Source of the DNA: Macrophomina tecta
Taxonomy: Eukaryota; Ascomycota; Dothideomycetes; Botryosphaeriales; Botryosphaeriaceae
Reading direction: 5' to 3'
Assembly: GCA_024180945.1 (NCBI GenBank)
Contig: JAKSGN010000005.1
Coordinates: forward strand, 1,116,001 to 1,180,000
Length of the DNA: 64,000 nucleotides
Of this stretch, positions 57,264 through 64,000 are shown piece after piece; positions within the stretch are counted from its first letter, which is position 1; each line of letters starts with the position of its first letter. The notes under the pieces were generated by a model. The model was not told where the DNA came from, did not search any database, and was given only the letters and a program-made list of their open reading frames with translations. The position numbers were made by a program, and so were the translations under genes.

Positions 57264-58426
57264 AATGGCCCTGGTCCTTCTGCGCGATTGGGTTAATGAG
57301 CCCAGCCAGCGCGTCAGGTGCTGGTGCTTGACTTGCAGGGGAAGCACGTGTCGCTGCTTAGGCAATTGCGCGAATGTGCGACGCGCTCGAGCTTTCCTTT
57401 GGGCGGAGTCGGAGCGAGCGTTGGAACAATTATACCACGACCAATTAATGACAAGACACATTTCGCGTGGAAGCGAGGACACGTTGGGCAGGTTTCTTTC
57501 TGTTGCTTGAAAAACTGGGGCCTTGAGAGATATGGGCGGATCTTGTGTTCGTCTGGGCGGCTGTTATGTACATCACATCACATCACATCACACTCACCGT
57601 GTTCTTCATACACTTTCTTTTCTATTTTCTTCTTCTCCGTCTCTCTCCCCCTCTGTTCTTCCTTTGTTTCTGCTACAGATTCTCTCACGCGTCTTTGTTT
57701 GCGGAGTTGATGTGGAGAATGGGAGATTGAAGAGAGTTGTGGAGTTATTTGTGCGGCTTCGAAAAAGACTGTTTCCATACTCTGCTGGTTTCGGCTGTGT
57801 GTGTGAATGAGAGGAATTTTACCACATGTGATGCAGTTATTTATGGTCTGGGGAATTTTGGGGTGCTTTGTTCCCTCACCGATGGACTTTGTACTGACTA
57901 CCATGGGCTTGAGAGATTGGATGTTAAATTAGTCTTGATTGCTGATACTTTACTTAATATGGATATAGGCCCAGCCCGGATACCGAGCCTACGACAGTGT
58001 CTCCTCCCAGTACTATGGATTACGCTTCCGCCTCCGGCAACACTCTTTGCCGACTTTTGGCCTTCTATTATTTAGTGAGGGAAGTTGAGAAAGTTGGTTG
58101 ACCATATAGCATTTTACGTATTCTTTTACATTAAGACACAGAATGCTGTGTGGAACTAGACAAAAGAGTTGCACCAATGTCGCTTTGTAAACTAGATAGC
58201 TACCGTGCAGTACTGTATATCTAGCTTTGAGCGGTGTCAAAGATGAAAATAATGAATTAGTAAGGAGCATACTACACTCTCCGCAGGTATTACAATTTAT
58301 CCCAGGATCACTTCTCACCTACCCTACCCCCTGTCACAGCCGCACCCCACCGAGGAAACCAAAAAATTAAAAATAAAAATAAAAAGAACTCATCCTGAAC
58401 AAATTCCCCTCTTCCCCACACTCCCA
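57264..58426. other. Interval between convergent 3' ends
   Basis: 1.2 kb between the TVP15-like stop and the glucan synthase pseudogene stop. It carries four CATCA units at 57571-57590, a CT-rich stretch at 57600-57670 and an AT-rich part after 57800. No gene is supported. Confidence 0.6.
57571..57590. repeat. CATCA tandem repeat
   Basis: Four perfect pentamer units in the probable 3' UTR of the TVP15-like gene. Confidence 0.9.
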
Positions 58427-61400
58427 TTACGGCTTCCCCAACCGCTCCCTTCTCACACCCCACAACCACGCCCACCCACCAACCACCCACAGCAGCACCG
58501 CCGGCCCCCAGAAGAGCACGCTACCTGCTCCCTCGCCCCCATCCAGCGCCAGGTTCGGAAAGACGCTGGCCAGCCTCAGCCACCCCCCGGTCCGCCGCAG
58601 CGCCCACGCGCCCGCCGCCGTCCCCACTGCGCCCGCGCACTGCGCCGCCACGGCCACGCACGCCATGTGGAAGCGCGGCAGCGAGCCCAACAGCGCGGCG
58701 CCGAGGCCGATGGCTTGCACGCCGTCGAGCGCGCCGAGCCAGAGCGCCAGCGCCCGGCTGGCAGCGCCGCCCGCCCAGGGCAAGTACGCGCCCATCCCGG
58801 ACGCCGCCCACAGGCACTGCGCCCACCGCGGCGAGCCTAGCCCCGCGCCTATCACCGGCACCAGCCAGGCGTGCGGCCCGCGCGCGAGCGGGACGAGCAG
58901 GTGGCGGGTGAGCAGCGTCCAGAGCGGGACGTGGAAGACGAGGACGAGCAGCGCGGTTGGGAGGGCCGAGGTGCTGGGCGTGGTCGAGGGCGGCCAGAGG
59001 AAGGCGGTGTGCGTGTACGCGTGCGGAGTGGAGTGGAAGAGGGCGTGCAGGAGGGTCGTGAGCAGGTAGGTGGTTGGGATGCGGCGGCGGGTGAGGACGG
59101 GGGCGAGTGTGGAGAGGGGGTGGGTTGGCGGGAGGGCGTGGTAGGGGGTGGGTAGGTGGTGGTAGAGGAGGACGGATGTGGTGACGAGGGTTAGGGAGGC
59201 GGGGAGAGTGATGAGGGCGAGGAAGGGGGACGGGTGGCGGGATGGGGAACAAGGGCGGGAGGCGAGGTAGGTGAGGAGTGTGAAGTAGAGCTGTTGGACG
59301 CCTTTGACGATGGCGGCGCGGGATACCCACGTCCACGGTTGGGCGCCTCCTGTTTTGCCACCCATGTCAGCGTTGGTGGTTCTTGGAGGACTCATAGATA
59401 TTGATGGGAAAGCCTCGTGAATCTTTTACCTTCGGTGCTAAAATTGAGCGTTAAGAACATGGCACCGGCTGCGGACCCGAACGCGTAGGCTGCAACAGCG
59501 GCTTGTTGAATCCAAGAAGCAGCCAATGAGGATGGCATCACAAGTGCCACGGTCAGGAGAAGAAAGGACAGGCCGAAGAAAAGGAACGGTAGTGATATTG
59601 TGTACACTGTCTTTGTCATGCGAAATAGCGACCACCAGCAGATTGAGCCGATGAGAAATACGCTTGATGTGGCATACACGCGGGTTGCTGTCTCACCGCC
59701 TCTACCAGTAAGTAACGTTATTTGGAACGCATCCACGGACAGAATTTGTCCCTAGTATAAGATTAACATATTGTTGCGGTTGAGCATCGGAGAAGGAGGA
59801 GACTTACCAGTGCAATCAGGATGCTGTAGAGCGGCCAGCTACCTATTCGATACATCAAGCGGCTTCTTCGAAACTTAGAAGATCCCTGGATTTTGGACGG
59901 AAAATGTGGCAAAGTTTTGAGCGGCACAGCATCATATCCCTTAGTTGGGAAAACCCAGGTGTACATGGGGCGTAACCACAGAGCTGGGGTGGAGCGAAGA
60001 GCGACAGGCAACTGCAGATTGTCGGGCTCCTCTCCGTATTGCTGCAACCGGAACCATTCCTTCTCGCCTTTATATATGAAGTCGGAGATACACGTCCGCC
60101 TCTGTGAGGAATGGGTGCCGTCATCCGCTGCCAGGATTTTCGCGAATCTTGCTTGGTACTCGCCGTCCGCGTCAGTGAAGACAGGCGGGCACTTCTGTAA
60201 CTCGAAGTCACCATGCCCGCAGACAACGGCATCTATGCTCAGATATGGGATATCAGAGCCGGTGAAGCGTTCTGAAATGCCCTTTTCCAGTTCCAAAGAC
60301 GGAGGTTGCTTCTCGTCGAGTAACGTGTCTCCAGGAGATGCCGAGACTTTGTTCTGAATGAGCAACGACTCTTCAGACGCCGAATTGTAGGCCCTCTGGA
60401 CAGCCGTCGATCCACCCCAGCTGAGTCCTTCAGTGCATGGCCCCCGCTCCTGTTCGTGCAGCCGAATTACTTCACCTTGCAGAGCTTCCAGTCCCTGGAC
60501 CCACTCCACAACCGGAAATTTACGCTCTTCAGCCTCCGCTCGCATAAGCCTCCTCGTTTCCTTGGAAGACCCCAGTGCGGTTCTTATTGTAGCTTTCAGC
60601 TGCGAAAGTAGATGTCTTGTCTCCATCGACTCGGCATTGTACCACCAACCCGGCATTGTACCACCAACCCGGCATTTGCCCCAGCCCTCCAATCCTTGGT
60701 CCGATGCCTAACGCGCCTTTCCGTCCAAACTCCACTGCCACAAGGCCAAAAGGCTCATCCCTCGACGGAATGAGTACGAATTCGGTGGCTCGAAACAAGC
60801 ACAGCGGCGGAGTGACGAAGTGCGGAATTGCGCAGACCCGGCCAGGGAAGCGGCTGCCAGTGGCGTCCAGCTTCATTGCAGCAAGTCGGCCGTGCAGGTC
60901 AACTATGGGGCCAAGACAGATGAGCTGCGCGGATATATGGGCAGCTAGGATGGAAGGAAAGACGTCAGCTATGAGGTCAATGCCCTTCTGCTTGCACCAG
61001 CGGCCGACGAAGACGAAGAGATCGGCGGTGCAATTGGTTTCAAGGCCGGCCCACTGCTGGGTTTGTGCTAGCATGGATGCTCTGTCGCCTCTTTGGTATA
61101 GCTGCTCTGTTTGTGCTCCCTGAGGCTCATTATCTGCGGATGTCGTTGATGAGGAGCAACAGGGGTCATCTTGCGGCAAGCCTCTGAGATCCGATGGGTC
61201 TGGGTTTGGCAGTGACCCCACAGACGGCAGGCTCCAGAAGACGGGATACCGCGCATGTGCGCGCCAGGCGTAATTGGCCGATACAGCCACGACACCAAAT
61301 CCTCGCTGGTGACGCTGGATGTAGCGCACAGCGGCGTGCAAGGGGTTGAAGATGTCGCCGAACCGGACGTACTCACGCATCGTCCGAGGGCTGATGTCAA

Positions 61401-64000
61401 ACAGTGCAGCCAGCTCGTTACATTCTTCTGGGGTCTTCGACGGCCATGATCCCTGGAATTCGGCATTGTGGAGGGACAACGCCACAGGGACAGTTTGGTG
61501 TGGGAGTAGGTGCGGCGGTGCCAATGCGCCGTGGAAGTCGTTGATGTGGTAGAGGTCTACCGGGAAGCGGCGCAGGCACTCGGCTATGCAGGCGTTCCAG
61601 GCAGAGTAGAATATGGCGCTTTCGAGATCATCCATGCGCACCGGATATGGGGCGCCGCGTGTTCGCTGGCGAAAGACCGGTGCGTCGAGGAGGATAAAGG
61701 TTGTGTTTTCCTGCACATGGCAGTACACGTCGACACGGTATGCGCGGTCGCACAGGCGTAAAATTATTGGTTCAGCGGCTTCTTGCGCCGAGAAAGGATA
61801 GTGAATGTCTCCAAGACAAGGGATGACCCATATGAGATCCTGATGACCAAGGACACGTGTTTCGAGGCTCGCCATTACTCCTAGGCCGCCGATACGCACG
61901 TGAATATCCCAGTCATCTATTGAGTACTCCAGTGTCGCCATGAGAACCCGCCGCCGAGTTAGCAGCGCCCTTAGTTCTGGCACCACTTTCCCTTCTGGAG
62001 GTTGTTTTGCTTTGAAAAAAGCAGCCAAAGACCGAAAAGTGTCCCCGAGACGGCAAGTTCTGCGGTTGCTGGTCAACCCGATTTGCTCAATGGAGTAGAA
62101 TGAGATCTTGTATGCCCATGCCGATATGGCTGCGATGAGGACTGGGAACACAGCAAGGAAAAAGAACAGCACTCGTTGAGCACTTGCGGAACCGATAGGA
62201 GTCATGTGGTAAGCGAAGTTCCCATCATGGACAGCAATCTGCCACCCGACATACGGCATTCCGGGACCGGCCGTGATGTTGAAAACTTTTTGTGCAAGAC
62301 TGTCTGAAGGAAGCAAGTCCAGGGCGCCGTGGCCACTGATGTCGCCAAATTGGATGCTGTTCTCCCGAAGGCCGTCAGGATTGATTTCCCATACACTGAT
62401 CGTTGCTTGGACGGGCCACTCTGCTGATAAATTGAACTTCCAGACGCCATCTTCGTGCAGCATCATGGCCGCATTAGTGAAAACGTCGAGTTTAAGTTCA
62501 TTGAAGGTTCCTTGGACGAAGGCATGCGGCCATCTCCTTTCCATCTGGCTGGTATCGAGATCCGCATGCTGCGCATGATGGCTGCTCGCCGCCATGTGGC
62601 TCCAATACTCGATGGCCACGTGCTCACTCTGCCACCGCTGCTTGACCGCCCCCGCCCACGTTTGATCCTCCAGTACGACTTTTTCCAGGTCGCTGGCGAT
62701 GTAGTCCAGCCACAGGCTCCAGCTTGAAGCCCAGTTGCAGCTGTGCCGGATCTTCTCCGCTCCAGCAGCACACGGCGCCAGGTAAAAGCTTTCCGTCTCT
62801 TCATTCCAGAGGATCGGGCCTTCTGTGTCGTTTGCTTGAGCCGAAAAAGTCATGGGATTTTCGTGGCGCCGGTGCGGCACATGCATGTGTCCAAGGCGTT
62901 CGCGAAGCTAGTACCGTCCTCGTTGCCGTCATTGCGAACAGCCGCTGCATGCAGATATATCCCACGTGCTCAATCTCTGCAGAAAAGACCCAGGAGCTGA
63001 TAAGGGCTGGAAAAGGGGCATTCTCATCCGCTCCTTGCGTGATGTTCCTGCAGAAAACGCTTGCCTCCTTGATCCGCTCTGTCGGTCCGTCGACTGTCGT
63101 CGATATCACTTCCGAACTGGCGGTTACCAATTTGCAGTCCATAGACACAGAAGAGGGTATTTTGACCGAGATGATCTGAATGTGCCCTGCTGGTGCTGCT
63201 GCCGAGGGTTTCTCGTCATGATATGGCGAAAATTTGGCGATTGTTGGATGCGGTGGCGTGAAGCTGTCAATGGGAACGAAGACTTTGAATTCCCACTCCG
63301 GCAGTGTGGGATTCGATAAAAAATCGCTGGGCCCTGTCATGCTCTCCAAGATGTATCCATCATATGACGCGAACAAGCTCTTCACTTGGCTCCAAAAGGG
63401 GACAGCAGGGCGGTGGTCTCGTGCTGGCCATCGAACCGAAAATCTGTGGAGGAATGCTCATTGCTGAAGGCTGAACACAAACCCTGATTTCCATACCTGT
63501 CCTATCAGAGTCCTGAGCGCTTTACATCACCGAGAAATATACGCTGAAAGTTGACGCTGATGCGTCTTGTTATTTTGGGGGGGTTTTGTATTTTATTTCT
63601 TTGCTGGGTCCGAAAACAGACGGCATAGGTTTGGTTCAATAGTCTCTGCAGCTTAAAGCCATATTTCAGTGCTGGATACTGACCTCGGAGCTCGTACATG
63701 CTCTTTAGCGCATTCCGGGCCGGATGCGCGGGATTCTTTGATCAAAGCTGACTCCATCAACATGGCAGCCAGCGCACACTCGCTATAACGGCAGTCTGAC
63801 GAATTAGTCGTGTTATAATTTGTAGTAGCCGCGGATCTGCCATGCGTGCCCCGGGGAGCGGGGGTGGTGGTGTTTCCGGCGGTGCTCATCGAAGCCCGTC
63901 TCTAGACGGGGTATAACCGCATGGTTCCCGGACAGGTAGCTGTCCTGCTCTTTGCCCCATCTCAGTGCTGGAAGGCCCAGCATGAGCACGGTCGTGGTTA
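58427..64000 (-). pseudogene. Alpha-1,3-glucan synthase (AGS/Mok family), broken; 5' end beyond the window
   Basis: Large plasma-membrane synthase of cell wall alpha-1,3-glucan, normally about 2400 residues: extracellular GH13 domain, intracellular GT5 domain, then a multi-span C terminus. All three are recognisable on the minus strand. GH13 remnant: about 63990-63630, with ALRWGKEQDSYL and MYELRGQYPALKYGF but stops near 63790-63820 and a frame change near 63707. Linker, 63450-62790, with frame changes near 63384, 62960 and 62885. GT5, about 62000-60540: open, with GGLGVM, LYHINDFHG, SLHNAEFQG and SRDEPFGLVAVEFGRKG; the usual KxGGL Lys is Arg (codon 61896-61894). A 19-bp tandem duplication at 60632-60669 then shifts frame. 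The remainder is open with clean introns 59807-59752 and 59429-59350 and ends in membrane spans and RRERLGKP. Reads as a pseudogene. Confidence 0.87.
60632..60676. repeat. Perfect 19-bp tandem duplication that breaks the glucan synthase frame
   Basis: CGGCATTGTACCACCAACC occurs at 60632-60650 and again at 60651-60669, followed by a partial third unit (CGGCATT, 60670-60676). Nineteen bases is not a multiple of three, so the downstream frame shifts by one. The 7-bp part unit means the unduplicated sequence already had a direct repeat 19 bp apart. Confidence 0.95.

Noticed and set aside
60600..60700. An intron that would rescue the glucan synthase frame at the 19-bp repeat
   Set aside because: Nineteen bases is too short for an intron and no GT-AG pair nearby restores both conserved flanks; duplication is the simpler explanation.

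Overview
This window is nuclear DNA of a filamentous ascomycete (Pezizomycotina). The evidence is short GT-AG introns (mostly 47-120 bp), a SreA-type GATA repressor with the cysteine-rich signature between its two zinc fingers, a Git3/GPR1-type receptor, a Mor2/PAG1 morphogenesis scaffold and an alpha-1,3-glucan synthase locus. I cannot place it below that level with confidence. Fifteen protein-coding genes could be modelled with consistent splice phases, plus one large broken gene. I found no tRNA, rRNA, CRISPR array or transposon.

Layout, left to right: ubiquitin C-terminal hydrolase (+, 168-1069); Git3/GPR1-like receptor (+, 1961-4673); a gene-poor stretch; mitochondrial ribosomal protein S12 (-, 7619-8334) head to head with eIF2B alpha (+, 8749-9908); a gene-free 2.9 kb; SreA-like iron repressor (-, 12792-14610) with a 3.4 kb upstream region; Hikeshi/OPI10 (-, 18025-18699) head to head with a Nudix hydrolase (+, 19490-20800); RPB8 (-, 21213-21735) head to head with Elongator ELP4 (+, 22097-23450); an 84-residue single-span membrane protein (-, 23492-23798) head to head with tRNA-splicing endonuclease SEN34 (+, 24231-25949); a gene-free 3.4 kb carrying a (GAA)n tract; sulfite reductase beta subunit (-, 29372-34158) head to head with FAD synthase (+, 34743-35772); a tandem-RRM RNA-binding protein (-, 38391-40245); NADPH-cytochrome P450 reductase (-, 43626-45770) head to head with Mor2/PAG1 (+, 47199-55288); a TVP15-like Golgi membrane protein (+, 56379-57263); and a broken alpha-1,3-glucan synthase (-, 58427 to beyond the right edge).

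Most of this is conserved housekeeping content arranged as divergent pairs around compact promoters. Two themes recur. One is translation and tRNA biology: S12, eIF2B alpha, ELP4, SEN34 and RPB8. The other is flavin and iron redox chemistry: sulfite reductase, FAD synthase, P450 reductase and SreA.

The most unusual items are: (1) the glucan synthase pseudogene, whose 3' half is broken by a perfect 19-bp tandem duplication flanked by a 7-bp direct repeat while its 5' half is much more decayed; (2) SEN34 with a disordered N-terminal extension of about 260 residues; (3) SreA upstream DNA with a double GATA site and a symmetrical CCAAT-N12-ATTGG pair; (4) the short unrecognised membrane protein, which is too split by its intron to be seen as a simple ORF. 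I did not find a clearly new multi-gene system.
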